Below, piece by piece: positions 16,404-25,873 of a stretch of DNA of 64,000 bases (within the stretch, counting starts at the first letter, position 1; each line of letters opens with the position of its first letter). A program made the translations under genes and the position numbers. Location of the stretch: NCBI RefSeq assembly GCF_000787695.1, contig NZ_BBPH01000002.1, forward strand, positions 1 through 64,000. The letters run 5' to 3'. Source of the DNA: Paracoccus sp. PAMC 22219. GTDB taxonomy: Bacteria > Pseudomonadota > Alphaproteobacteria > Rhodobacterales > Rhodobacteraceae. A model generated the notes under the pieces. The model was given only the letters and a program-made list of their open reading frames with translations, was not told the DNA's origin and did not search any database.

Positions 16404-19145
16404 ATGACCAACCAGATCGCTCACCTCGACTCGGTGATCTCTCAATCGCTGGCGCATCACCGCAAGACGGGCGATGAATTGCGGGGCATGATTGCCAACT
16501 TCAACGTCCTTCTGGGCATCGGCGCGGACGAAGCGGCCCTTGAGCAGCTGGCCCGGGACATCGAAAGCCGGTTCAGCGTCACCATGGGCCTCGGGGCGAT
16601 GGTCGCCGACGCGGACTTTCAGCCGTGGCTCGACGACGCGAAGGCCTCGATCGCGCCATTTTACTGGGACCGCTACAAGAAGCTGCTGCTGAAGAACGGC
16701 CTTCCTCAGGACGTGGTGACATCCACCGACGCCATCACGGAACGGATCCTCGGCCGGCTGGGCAATCCGCGGCTGGAGGAGCAATGGGACCGACGCGGAA
16801 TGGTCGTCGGGCATGTCCAGAGCGGGAAGACCGCGAACTACACCGGCCTGATATGCAAGGCAGCCGATGCAGGCTATCGGTTGATCATCGTCATCGCGGG
16901 CATTCACAACAACCTCCGCAACCAGACCCAAGAGCGTATCGACGAAGGCTTCATCGGCCGCGATACCGGCCGCACGGGGCAGAAGGGAAACCATGCGATA
17001 GGGGTCGGCCTCTTCGACGACCGTCACGTCCCGGTCAGCCTGACCAACACCAAGCGGGACTTCCACAAGGAGACCGCGTCGACGAACACCAGCCAGATCG
17101 ATTCCTACAAGGTCCCGGTCGTCCTGGTGATCAAGAAGAACCCGAGCACGCTGAAGAACCTTCTCGACTGGCTCAAGGACAACAGCGCGAGGGGCGACGA
17201 ACAGATGATCGATCAGCCGATGCTGCTGATCGACGACGAGGCCGACAACGCCTCGATCAACACGAAATACGCCAAGGAGGAGGTGACGAAGATCAATGGG
17301 CAGATCCGCGATCTTCTCAAGACCTTCCGCCGCAGCTGTTATGTCGGATACACGGCGACGCCCTTCGCGAACATCTTCGTCGACCCCGACCAGTATGACG
17401 ACGCGCTGAAGGAGGATCTGTTTCCCAAGCACTTCATCATCGGCCTCGATGCCCCTACGAACTACTTCGGCGCAAGCAAGGTCTTCATCGACGGACTGCC
17501 CGAGGACGGTCCTCCGGTCTGGCTGCGGCACATCACGGACAACGCGGATGTCCTGCCCGTCAAGCACAAGATCGACCAAGACATCGCCGATCTTCCGCCT
17601 TCGCTCATCGAGGCGCTGCGCGCATTCCTCATCGCGCGCACGATCCGCAACCTCAGGGGCCAGGCGTCGAAGCACTGCTCGATGCTGGTCAATGCGAGCC
17701 GTTTCACCGCCGTCCAAGGCAGGATCCGCAACCGCATCCACGAACGTCTATCCGACATCCAGAACGCGGTCCGGATCAACGGATCCTTGAGCACCCGAGG
17801 GCTGGCCGATCCCGAGATCGCAGCCCTGCATGATGTCTGGCGTAGGGAATACGCAGACACCGGGTTCGCGTGGGACGACGTCCAGGCGACGCTGCTGGAT
17901 GCCATCGCCGCGGCCAAGGTCGTGGAGGTCAACAGCCGGGGCAACGGGCTGGACTATGCGCCAACCGGCGAGATCGGTCAGACAGTGATCGCCGTAGGCG
18001 GCTATTCCCTGTCGCGCGGCCTGACGCTCGAGGGGCTGACCGTCACGTGGTTCCTGCGGAATACCATGATGTATGACACGCTGATGCAGATGGGGCGTTG
18101 GTTCGGATATCGAGGCGGCTACGAGGACCTCTGCCGGATCTGGATGCCGACAGACGCGATCGACTGGTATGCCCATATCGCCGAGGCTTCGGAGGAACTG
18201 CATCTCGAGCTCAAGAGCATGGAAGACGCCAAGCTTACACCTGCCGATTTTGGGCTGGCCGTCCGTAGCCACCCGTCCGCTCTTCTCGTGACTGCGCGCA
18301 ACAAGATGGGGTCAGGGCAGAAGGTCGTTCATATCGGCCTCTCGAATGCTTGGGTCGAAACTGCCAAGCTGGGCGTCGGGGATGTTGATGCCAACCTAGA
18401 CCTTGCGAAAAAATTCCTTGATCAGCTGTCCGCAGCCGGGTTCGGACCCGATAAGGCGGAGGATCCGAGTGGTGGGCGTTTGCTACGGGAAGTGCCTGTC
18501 GATCTGATCGAGCGGTTCCTCCTAGGATGGCGCAATCATGAGGCTGCGTTCCTGACACAGACCGCGCCGATCCGACGCTACATCGATGCCCGCAAGGACA
18601 ACGAGCTGAAGCATTGGGACGTATTGATCGCAAGCGTCAAGGGGGAAGAACTGCCGTTTATTCACTCGAACTGGAGCATTGGGCCCCAAGTTCGGAAGAT
18701 CGATCTTGGCGATCTTGAGAAAGGCCTGCTGTCGATCAGTGGCAAGAAGGCCAGAATCGCGTCAAGAGGTGTGGAGAAGATCGGCGTTTCAGCTGACGCC
18801 ACTACCGCGGCCGAGGCAGCTTATCGCAAGACTTTTAACAAAAAAGAGAGGGACGAGAGCAGCAGCATCAACTATCCGGATAAGATCTATCGCAAAGTGC
18901 GCGAGCAGCCGCTGTTTGTGCTCCAGATCGTTAAACTGCGCGATAAATACTACGGCAAAGATGACAAGCTCCTGCTGTCTCTTCCAAGCAACTTTCCCAA
19001 ATCCGTCGTGGTGGGCTGGGGGATGAGCCTGCCGATCTCCAGCATTCCGGGAGAGCGCGTCGAATATATTGTCAACGCGCAGAAGTTCCGCGAGCTCTAT
19101 GGAGATGACGACGATACCGACGACGAGGGCCTCATCGATGGCTGA
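16404..19145 (+). CDS. Z1-domain superfamily II ATPase (putative endonuclease subunit)
   Basis: A 913-residue protein. Walker A GHVQSGKT is near residue 136, the DEAD-type Walker B DDEAD near 277, motif III YTATP near 316, and the C-terminal helicase half carries GRWFGYRGGY near 563. This is the Z1 family (PF10593), found with AIPR, DUF4420 and GHKL ATPases in restriction-like loci, where it is expected to translocate or remodel DNA. The ATG follows the previous stop by five bases (GAGGACATG), and the end overlaps the next gene by eight. The last third, roughly 18.3-19.0 kb, looks less GC-rich than the rest. Confidence 0.92.
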   Translation: MTNQIAHLDSVISQSLAHHRKTGDELRGMIANFNVLLGIGADEAALEQLARDIESRFSVTMGLGAMVADADFQPWLDDAKASIAPFYWDRYKKLLLKNGLPQDVVTSTDAITERILGRLGNPRLEEQWDRRGMVVGHVQSGKTANYTGLICKAADAGYRLIIVIAGIHNNLRNQTQERIDEGFIGRDTGRTGQKGNHAIGVGLFDDRHVPVSLTNTKRDFHKETASTNTSQIDSYKVPVVLVIKKNPSTLKNLLDWLKDNSARGDEQMIDQPMLLIDDEADNASINTKYAKEEVTKINGQIRDLLKTFRRSCYVGYTATPFANIFVDPDQYDDALKEDLFPKHFIIGLDAPTNYFGASKVFIDGLPEDGPPVWLRHITDNADVLPVKHKIDQDIADLPPSLIEALRAFLIARTIRNLRGQASKHCSMLVNASRFTAVQGRIRNRIHERLSDIQNAVRINGSLSTRGLADPEIAALHDVWRREYADTGFAWDDVQATLLDAIAAAKVVEVNSRGNGLDYAPTGEIGQTVIAVGGYSLSRGLTLEGLTVTWFLRNTMMYDTLMQMGRWFGYRGGYEDLCRIWMPTDAIDWYAHIAEASEELHLELKSMEDAKLTPADFGLAVRSHPSALLVTARNKMGSGQKVVHIGLSNAWVETAKLGVGDVDANLDLAKKFLDQLSAAGFGPDKAEDPSGGRLLREVPVDLIERFLLGWRNHEAAFLTQTAPIRRYIDARKDNELKHWDVLIASVKGEELPFIHSNWSIGPQVRKIDLGDLEKGLLSISGKKARIASRGVEKIGVSADATTAAEAAYRKTFNKKERDESSSINYPDKIYRKVREQPLFVLQIVKLRDKYYGKDDKLLLSLPSNFPKSVVVGWGMSLPISSIPGERVEYIVNAQKFRELYGDDDDTDDEGLIDG

Positions 19146-20085
19146 GACCCCTTGGGACGACCTGGCCCCCGACGCCGGTCGCCGGTTGGACGGCCGTGGC
19201 CGTCACGACATCTTCTGGGCGAGAATGCCGGACGGTGCGCCTGGACTCGTGCTGAGGCTTGGCGAGGGAGTGGACGAAGTCCACCCGCTTCCGCAGATGC
19301 GGAACCTGACGCTTTCCTACCGGACGCTCGAAGGGCGCGGCAATCTCTGCATCTCTCTTTCGGATCGGGGTCAGGTCGACATCTTCGAGACACTCTGCCG
19401 CGACGTCGCCGCCGCGGCCGAAGCGACTGACAGCCCCACCGCCGCAGTGTCGCGCGCCGTCCAGCGCACCCTGCGTTGGCACCATCTGCTGCGCAGTGGC
19501 AGCGCGGGCGGCCTGACCTTGGAGGAGCAGCGGGGCCTCGTCGCCGAGCTTGCGGTGCTGCGCTACCTGGCCCGGTCATGCGGTCCCTTGGCAGCGGCCG
19601 AAGCCTGGAAAGGCCCCGAGGGGAGCGCCAAGGATTTCGAGCTCGCCTCGATGCACGTCGAGGTCAAGGCAAGACGCGGGGCAGCCCATCCGAAGATTGC
19701 CATATCCTCGGAGGTGCAGCTTGAGGCGGTCGAAGGATTCGCACTGTATCTGCATGTGATCGACGTGGACACGGCAATGGCGACGGACGGGCTGTCATTG
19801 GCCGACCATGTCGAGATGACGGGAGCCCTTTTAGCGTCGGATCCGGCAGCCGTCGACATGTGGGAGCGGCGCATCGCTGCGACAGGTTTCCGCCCGGAGG
19901 ACGTCGATGAAAGACGCGTGTGGAAGACCGGCACATCTCGGACATACGAGGTCCGTGACGGCTTTCCCCGTATGACCCCTCCGCTGCCGCTCGGCGTGGA
20001 GAACCTGAAATATTTCATCAATCTGCACGCCTGCGCGCCTTTCGAAGTCACCCAAGACGTGCTGTCGCCCGCGAGGATCGCCTGA
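19138..20085 (+). CDS. PD-(D/E)XK motif protein (DUF4420), putative restriction nuclease
   Basis: A 315-residue protein matching DUF4420 (PF14390). Nuclease-like residues in order are Glu137 (in VAELAVL), Asp166 (in AKDFEL) and Glu175-x-Lys177 (in VEVKAR), which together form a full PD-(D/E)XK site. It is the best candidate for the DNA-cutting subunit. The start at 19138 lies within the Z1 gene (eight-base overlap), and its stop shares a base with the next ATG, so subunits are probably made in fixed ratio. No signal peptide or membrane segment. Confidence 0.88.
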   Translation: MAETPWDDLAPDAGRRLDGRGRHDIFWARMPDGAPGLVLRLGEGVDEVHPLPQMRNLTLSYRTLEGRGNLCISLSDRGQVDIFETLCRDVAAAAEATDSPTAAVSRAVQRTLRWHHLLRSGSAGGLTLEEQRGLVAELAVLRYLARSCGPLAAAEAWKGPEGSAKDFELASMHVEVKARRGAAHPKIAISSEVQLEAVEGFALYLHVIDVDTAMATDGLSLADHVEMTGALLASDPAAVDMWERRIAATGFRPEDVDERRVWKTGTSRTYEVRDGFPRMTPPLPLGVENLKYFINLHACAPFEVTQDVLSPARIA

Positions 20086-22169
20086 TGTCGGATCTTGACG
20101 AATTCCACCGGAGCTTCATCGCCGACATCCAAGGCGATGCGGATGCGTCCGGGACCTATACGCAGGAAGCCTTCTTCGAACGGATCGGCGAGTTCCTGAC
20201 CGAGGCCGGCGAGATCGATCAGGCGGACTACGCCCATTATGAGTGGACCGATAGCTTGGATGACGAAATTCAGGTTACGGGTTCGGGCGGAGATCCAACT
20301 GAATCCGAGGGTGTTCTTGCACTTATATTGTGTGATTTTCAGATCACCCCGGAGGTGAGAACGACGCGTGCCGTCGACCTGAAAGGACAGTTCAAAAAAC
20401 TTGTATCTTTTTTGCGTAATGCCCGGTCCGATCAGTTCCGGGACCAGATGGAGGAGACGAGCCAAGGAGCCGGTCTTGCCGATCTCATCGCGACGCGGTG
20501 GGGTCGGATAGTCAAGATCAAGCTGATCTACGTCACGAATTCGGATAATCGTGCGCGCGTCGACGCGACGCCTGCGGGCGAGATCGACGGCAAGCCCGTG
20601 ACCTACAACGTCTGGGACCTCAAGCGACTGCAGGGATACGCCGAGCAGGGCAAGGCACGTGCCGACATGACCATCCGGTTCAGCGAGGATTTCGGTGCCG
20701 GCGTGCCGGTCCTGAAGGCGTCGGGATCGGACGCCGCGCTGGAGAGCTACATCGCCGTGATTCCCGGGCGTCAGCTTGCGGAGATCTACGATGTCTGGGG
20801 CGCGCGCCTGCTGGAATCGAACGTCCGCAGCTTTCTTCAGGCAAAGGGCGGGGTGAACCGGGGCATCCGCAGGACGATCCTCGAGGAGCCGCACATGTTC
20901 CTGAGCTACAACAACGGTCTTGCCGCCACGGCCGAGGAGGTCGAGGTTGAGCAGACCGACGATGGTCTGCTGCTCAGGTCGGCATCCAACCTGCAGATCG
21001 TCAACGGAGGACAGACCACGGCATCACTGCATGCAGCAGCCAAGGCCGCTGGTGCCGGGATGGATGACATCTTCGTCCAGATGAAGCTGAGCATCGTTCC
21101 CCCGATTCTCTCGGAGAACGTCGTCCCGCGCATCTCGGAATACGCGAACAGCCAGAACAAGGTGAACGCGGCCGACTTCTTCGCGAACCATCCCTTTCAT
21201 GTTCGTATCGAGGAGCTGTCGCGGAAGCTGCTCGCGCCCTCCGGGGATCGTGGATATCGCGAGACGAAATGGTTCTATGAGCGCGCGCGGGGACAGTATG
21301 CCGATGCGCGCGGCAAGATGACCGAGGCCGGGAGGAAGCGGTGGGACGCCGAGTTCCCCCGGTCGCAGTTCTTCAGCAAGACCGATCTCGCCAAGTTCGA
21401 GAACACGTGGAATGGCCAGCCGTTCATCGTCAGCCAAGGGGCGCAGAAGAACTTCGCGGCCTTCGCACGCTCGATCGAGAAGGTGTGGGGCAAGAGCGGT
21501 GACAGGGTCGATGATGGCTGGTTCAGGCACCTGATCGCAAAGGCGATCATTTTCCGGAAACTGGAAAAGCTCGTCTCGGCCCAAGCCTGGTATGAGGGCG
21601 GTTACCGGGCGAACATTGTGACCTATGCGATCGCAAAGGTCGCCGCCGACATGGCTGCGCGGGACAAGGTGGTGGATCTTGCGCGGGTCTGGCGCACGCA
21701 GGACGTGCCGCCTGCGCTGGAGGAAGCGTTGCTGACGGCGGCTGCCGAGGCTCAGGAGGTGATCACAAGCCCACCCGCCGGAGTGCGCAACATGAGTGAA
21801 TGGGCCAAGAAGCAGGCGTGCTGGGAACAGTTCCGCAAGCGGAAGCTGTCCTATCCCGAAGGCCTCGAGGACATGATCGTCGATCCGGAGGAGGTCAAGG
21901 AGACGGCCCGGGACGAGAAGACCGACCGCAAGCTCTCGGAGGACCTCGTCGATCAGGTTCGCGTGCTGGAGCTGGGCGGGGAGTTCTGGGCCAAGGCGCA
22001 GGCTTGGGGGCGGGAGCGGCGACTGCTCAGCCCTGCAGAGTTCGGCGTGCTGGGAATCTGCGCCAAGATGCCCTCGCGCCTTCCGACCGAGCGGCAAACG
22101 AGCATGGCGGTCTCCGTCCTCGCGCGCCTCGAGGACAACGGCTTCATCCGCGACGCTGCGGACGCCTGA
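20085..22169 (+). CDS. AIPR family protein (abortive phage infection type)
   Basis: A 694-residue protein of the AIPR family (PF10592). It has the signature FLSYNNGLAATAEEVE followed by LQIVNGGQTTASLH (NGGQTT at about 307-312). Relatives include abortive infection proteins, and AIPR regularly occurs with Z1 and DUF4420 genes. Its biochemical role is not settled; a nuclease-related or effector role is assumed. It starts at TGATG with the upstream stop and ends the operon, six bases before the convergent methyltransferase stop. Confidence 0.9.
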   Translation: MSDLDEFHRSFIADIQGDADASGTYTQEAFFERIGEFLTEAGEIDQADYAHYEWTDSLDDEIQVTGSGGDPTESEGVLALILCDFQITPEVRTTRAVDLKGQFKKLVSFLRNARSDQFRDQMEETSQGAGLADLIATRWGRIVKIKLIYVTNSDNRARVDATPAGEIDGKPVTYNVWDLKRLQGYAEQGKARADMTIRFSEDFGAGVPVLKASGSDAALESYIAVIPGRQLAEIYDVWGARLLESNVRSFLQAKGGVNRGIRRTILEEPHMFLSYNNGLAATAEEVEVEQTDDGLLLRSASNLQIVNGGQTTASLHAAAKAAGAGMDDIFVQMKLSIVPPILSENVVPRISEYANSQNKVNAADFFANHPFHVRIEELSRKLLAPSGDRGYRETKWFYERARGQYADARGKMTEAGRKRWDAEFPRSQFFSKTDLAKFENTWNGQPFIVSQGAQKNFAAFARSIEKVWGKSGDRVDDGWFRHLIAKAIIFRKLEKLVSAQAWYEGGYRANIVTYAIAKVAADMAARDKVVDLARVWRTQDVPPALEEALLTAAAEAQEVITSPPAGVRNMSEWAKKQACWEQFRKRKLSYPEGLEDMIVDPEEVKETARDEKTDRKLSEDLVDQVRVLELGGEFWAKAQAWGRERRLLSPAEFGVLGICAKMPSRLPTERQTSMAVSVLARLEDNGFIRDAADA

Positions 22170-22175
22170 CACGGT

Positions 22176-23666
22176 TCAGGGCAGCAATGCCCTGACCGCC
22201 TTGGCGATCTGCCACGCCAGGTATGGGGGGACGGCGTTGCCGACCTGATGATATTGCATCGTCCGCGGCCCGCAAAAGAAGTAGTTGTCGGGAAAGGTCT
22301 GAAGCCGCGCCGCCTCGCGGACCGTCAGCGACCGGCACTGGGTCGGGTCGGGGTGGATGAAGTAGTGTCCATCCTTGGAGATGTGGCTGGTGACGGTGGT
22401 GGATGGCCTGATCCCGGCTTGGGTCCTGAAGCGGTCGGCGAAATCTCCGCTCTCACGGTTCCTGTGCTCGGGCTGCAGCCAGTCCGGGAACTCCGACAGC
22501 TTGGGCGCGCGCCCGGTGACCTTCGTAAATGTCGAGGAGAAGAGGTAGCGCCCTAGATCTGCGGGTATATGCCCCCGCGTGTCGTGATGCAGGACAACGT
22601 TCAGGTGCGGGTCGCAGAGCCATCCGTCCAAGGGCGCAGGCGGCCTCTCGTCGCCGGGCCGAATGGCAACGCGATGATCCGGCAGCGAGTTGGACCGTGC
22701 GACCTGGCGCAGCAGTCGCGCAAGATCCGGGGACAGGGTGTCGAGTGCGGCGATCCGTTCGGCATGATCGCGGACGGCCCTCTGCCAAGCAGCGCAGCTG
22801 TCCTCCTTTGAGAGACCGCTGCGCAGCGCGGGCATCCCGCGAAGGGCCTCATCGACCGTCACCGCGCCGGAATGAGCCAGAAGCGTCGCTCCTGAGAAAA
22901 CCCGCGTAAGGACATCCCTGCGGACGCCCAGGATGATGACCCTGTGGCGCGCCTGCGGAACACCATGCTCTTCGGCACGCACGAGAAAGTCACGTGCCGG
23001 AGCGCGGGAGCCGTCCGCCGGAGAAGGCACCGTCAGCGGCAGCAGGCGGTAACCGTCCGCAGCCCCCTCTAGATCGTCAAGGACGCGCGTAAATATCCCG
23101 CCGCCGTCCACCTTGCTGGAGAGCATACCCTTGACGTTCTCCATGACGAAGGCGGCAGGTCGTAGACGTTCGAGAATGCGGACGTATTCGCGATAGAGAT
23201 AGTGCCGTTGATCGTCCTCGGCGACATAGCCCTGCTTGCCCTTGTTCCGCGATCGACCAGCCAGCGAATAGGCTTGGCACGGCGGACCACCGATGAGGAT
23301 CGTGTTCCCGCCGAACTCCTCCCGCGTTTTGTCCAATGTATGGGCGATGCTCTCGAACACGCCCGGTTTGCCCAGCACGAGCTGTCTGACCTCGCTGCAG
23401 GCGGCCTGCCAACGATCGGGATGGCGCTGCAGCATGGGCCCAAAACCTCCCCCGCCTTCGAGTGCCCGGTAATATTCATCTGGCAACCCGTCCTCGAAGC
23501 ATCGCAGGAACGATCGGAGACGCAGCGTGGCAACCGCATGCTGGTCCATCTCGACCGACATGCGGATCTCCATCGGCATCCCCGGCTCTCGGCCAGCCCG
23601 GGAGAACCCTTCCCCTAGGCCACCGGGACCGGCGAACAGATCAATGATCCCGTAATTGATGGTCAT
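22176..23666 (-). CDS. DNA (cytosine-5) methyltransferase
   Basis: A 496-residue C5 methylase. Motif I is DLFAGPGGLG (9-18), motif IV GGPPCQAYS with the catalytic Cys near residue 130, motif VI is ENVKG, motif VIII QARHR, and motif X GNAVPPYLA near the end. The stretch between motifs I and IV is about 50 residues longer than usual. It converges on the AIPR gene and is divergent from vsr, so the self-marking enzyme is on its own transcript. The methylated sequence cannot be read from the protein. A GGGGGA precedes the ATG. Confidence 0.93.
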   Translation of the reverse strand: MTINYGIIDLFAGPGGLGEGFSRAGREPGMPMEIRMSVEMDQHAVATLRLRSFLRCFEDGLPDEYYRALEGGGGFGPMLQRHPDRWQAACSEVRQLVLGKPGVFESIAHTLDKTREEFGGNTILIGGPPCQAYSLAGRSRNKGKQGYVAEDDQRHYLYREYVRILERLRPAAFVMENVKGMLSSKVDGGGIFTRVLDDLEGAADGYRLLPLTVPSPADGSRAPARDFLVRAEEHGVPQARHRVIILGVRRDVLTRVFSGATLLAHSGAVTVDEALRGMPALRSGLSKEDSCAAWQRAVRDHAERIAALDTLSPDLARLLRQVARSNSLPDHRVAIRPGDERPPAPLDGWLCDPHLNVVLHHDTRGHIPADLGRYLFSSTFTKVTGRAPKLSEFPDWLQPEHRNRESGDFADRFRTQAGIRPSTTVTSHISKDGHYFIHPDPTQCRSLTVREAARLQTFPDNYFFCGPRTMQYHQVGNAVPPYLAWQIAKAVRALLP

Positions 23667-23756
23667 GGCATCCCCCGCTTTTCGATGCCGTCATAGCGGA
23701 AAAGTTCATGCCCGCGCCAGGTGGAAACGACGGACCGGAAGCCCCATGTCGGACAT

Positions 23757-24221
23757 ATGACCGACGTGATGGACAGACAGACCCGCTCCAAAGTTATGGC
23801 AAGGATCCGTGGACGTGACACCAGGCCCGAGTTGCTCGTTCGCAGGTCTCTTCATGCCATGGGGTTCCGCTTCCGGCTCAATCAGCGCAGGCTCCCGGGC
23901 TCACCAGATATCGTGCTAACGAAGTGGCGCACCGCGATCTTCGTCCACGGATGTTTCTGGCACCGACATCACGGCTGCCGCAAAGCGACGACTCCGTCGA
24001 CGAATGTGGACTTCTGGGTTGCCAAGTTCGAGGCGAACATGGCCCGGGACCAGCGGGCCCTCGATGCATTGGCGGCCTTGGGCTGGAGGACTGCGGTGGT
24101 CTGGGAATGCGCCGTGCAGAGGTCCAGTGCGCCATCCACGCTAAGCAGTCTTGTCGATTTCATAAGAGATGGCACGGCCGACAGGATCGACATCGGTGGT
24201 GCCGGCGCACCCGTTTCCTGA
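23757..24221 (+). CDS. vsr: Very short patch repair endonuclease
   Basis: A 154-residue Vsr nuclease, close to the usual length of about 155. It has the family start MDRQTRSKVMARIRGRDT, the catalytic Asp in GSPDIV, and the zinc/active-site segment FVHGCFWHRHHGC. Vsr nicks T:G mismatches that arise when 5-methylcytosine deaminates, so it protects the sites methylated by the neighbouring enzyme. I chose the ATG at 23757 (MTDVMDRQ); the open frame begins 12 codons earlier. About 90 bases of divergent promoter space separate it from the methylase gene. Confidence 0.92.
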   Translation: MTDVMDRQTRSKVMARIRGRDTRPELLVRRSLHAMGFRFRLNQRRLPGSPDIVLTKWRTAIFVHGCFWHRHHGCRKATTPSTNVDFWVAKFEANMARDQRALDALAALGWRTAVVWECAVQRSSAPSTLSSLVDFIRDGTADRIDIGGAGAPVS

Positions 24222-24558
24222 ACCGGCGGCTAGAGAACTTGCGCAGCGAGGTGGCTGCTGCAGGTGCTGACCTAAAACATCAAGCGGATGGTGGCGCTGA
24301 TCGGCATCCGATTGCCGCTTCGTATCCTCTTGCTGTGCCGCCGGGACGCTCACTCCCGACTTCCGGCTCGAACCACAGGGCCAGTAGCCAAAACAGACAG
24401 CAATACTATAACTCCCCGGAAGCGCACCGCTGCGTTGGTCGGTTTTGAAAAAGCCCCAGCCGTTAGCTTCGCTTGTTGGCCGGCATGCGGCTGCACTACA
24501 TGCTGTTGTCTCCAACCCACGTGAGCAGTCGGCGGCAGAACTGTGAAAGGCACCCTAT

Positions 24559-24744
24559 TCAGTCTCCGAAGGCCATGAGCGTGACCAGCATCCAGATCGC
24601 CATGGCGATCACAATCAGGTTCTCAATCAGTGAGACGAAGCCCAAGGGCACGTTGCTGTCGCCGCCGACGCAGGGGCATCTGATCTCGCGCCTGTCGACA
24701 TAGACCACCTTGCATACCGACACCGCGCCGACGGTGCCGCTGGA
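24559..24744 (-). pseudogene. C-terminal fragment of a MauE-like membrane protein
   Basis: The last 61 codons of the frame read CPCVGGDSNVPLGFVSL followed by a hydrophobic helix (IVIAMAIWMLVTLM). This matches the Cys-x-Cys-x-Gly and membrane segment of MauE/DoxX-like proteins that are common near metal-resistance or methylamine genes on mobile elements. The upstream part of the frame does not look like that family, and nearby frames carry other pieces, so this is a remnant. Confidence 0.45.
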
Positions 24745-25094
24745 ATAGCGCGACCGGGATCCACAAGATCCTGACACCCCGGAGCTTCGACAGGCGTGAG
24801 GCATAGGGCATTTCTCCGACGAAGGACGGAGCATCCCGATCGACATCGACGGCGCTGTTGGGCTGGCCCCTAATGATGACCGGCCGTTCGGGCCGCATAG
24901 CCGGGGCAGAACCAATGAAAGCGAGGTAAGCAAGCCGCGCGTTTCCCTTACTCGACGCAGGGACCGACCTGACAAGCGGTCGTTCCCTGCCCTTTCCGGA
25001 CCACCGGGATCACGGACAACGGGCCACAACATGGATTTTGGCTGCACCCGGCCGAAAGGGGCTGCCGCCGAAAAGTAGCCGAGGCCACTTGTGC

Positions 25095-25316
25095 TTAGTC
25101 TGAAGAGAACGCCGTGACAAAGCAGGCGTTCATTTTGCTCTCATGCTCTATCAGGTCTCAAAGCCGCCAACGTGTTAAATTTGGCCCGACGACAACAGCG
25201 GCCAGGAACCGGCCTTCGTGCTTCCATCGTCAGATACTGTCTTTCGAGACGCCATATCGTGCTGCGACCTGTTCGACAGTCAGGAAGAGGTTGTCGGGCG
25301 AGACCTGCATGTTCAT
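25095..25316 (-). pseudogene. AlpA/excisionase-like DNA-binding gene with two in-frame TGA codons
   Basis: From the ATG at 25316 the minus strand reads FLTVEQVAARYGVSKDSI, then TGA at 25230-25232 where relatives have Trp (SIWRWK), then RWKHEGRF and VGPNLTRWRL, then a second TGA at 25158-25160 before DLIEHE. It ends at a TAA at 25095. The whole 74-codon frame fits a small AlpA-type winged-helix regulator of integrases. Two stops in an otherwise well-kept frame show recent inactivation and point to a lost integrated element. Confidence 0.65.
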
Positions 25317-25873
25317 CGTGTGATTGCTCCTTGCGATTTCCAAGGCATGACCTTCCTACCTAGGGGTCATAGGCCGCAATCCAGAAACCCTCGTTTGGAA
25401 CCCTCAACTTATTCCCACCAGCCTCGGAACGGGGGGCGAACCGGAAGCATCACCAAACGATGTTGGTAAGGACGTTGATATCCGAAACTCCCTACGTAGG
25501 AAACCTGGCAGTAACAAGTATTTATAGAGTTCTTGGCGGAGGGATTGGTACGGATATCAAACTCTCTTTAAGGGCAGGGTTGGCTGCGGACTTGTCCGTC
25601 TTCTAGTTGGTCGAACCAACGGATTGAGGCGCGGTTCATTCTCAAAAGGGGAATGATGTACTCGTTGTACGAGTCATCGAAAATGCGCCACGAGATGCAC
25701 GCCGTTATGGAACGACACGCCATAATCGTCCATCGGTGGAGGAAACGGCTCTTGGTCGATTTCTTGACTACTGCCCCCTCGGCGATCCCTTCCGATGATA
25801 TGAATTAGCGCGTAGTGCTGGCTGATGTGACATGTTTCCAGCTTCGCAATCTGCATGGAACGGATAGTGCCAA

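Larger units (their letters stand above)
24222..25873. other. Relic-rich intergenic region right of the defence island
   Basis: About 1.65 kb without an intact gene. It contains the tail of a MauE-like membrane protein (24559-24744) and an AlpA-like regulator with two stops (25095-25316), both on the minus strand. A 50-codon frame starting at the double ATG at 25653 (MMYSLYESSK) is unassigned. The remaining sequence shows nothing I can name. The pattern is that of a decayed integrated element. Confidence 0.55.

Noticed and set aside
16344-17741. 465-residue minus-strand frame
   Set aside because: Shadow of the Z1 gene; Asp/Val/Arg-rich low-order composition and no domain.
21024-22172. 382-residue minus-strand frame
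   Set aside because: Shadow of the AIPR gene, which has clear motifs on the other strand.
25531-25560. TCTTGGCGGAGGGATTGG, resembling the 3' end of a tRNA-Ser read in reverse (an att-like site)
   Set aside because: Only a few bases fit, no cloverleaf could be drawn, and no second copy was seen at the other edge of the island.
25653-25805. 50-codon frame starting MMYSLYESSK
   Set aside because: The start faintly resembles PHA-depolymerase N-termini, but likeness stops after a few residues; it is too short to call.
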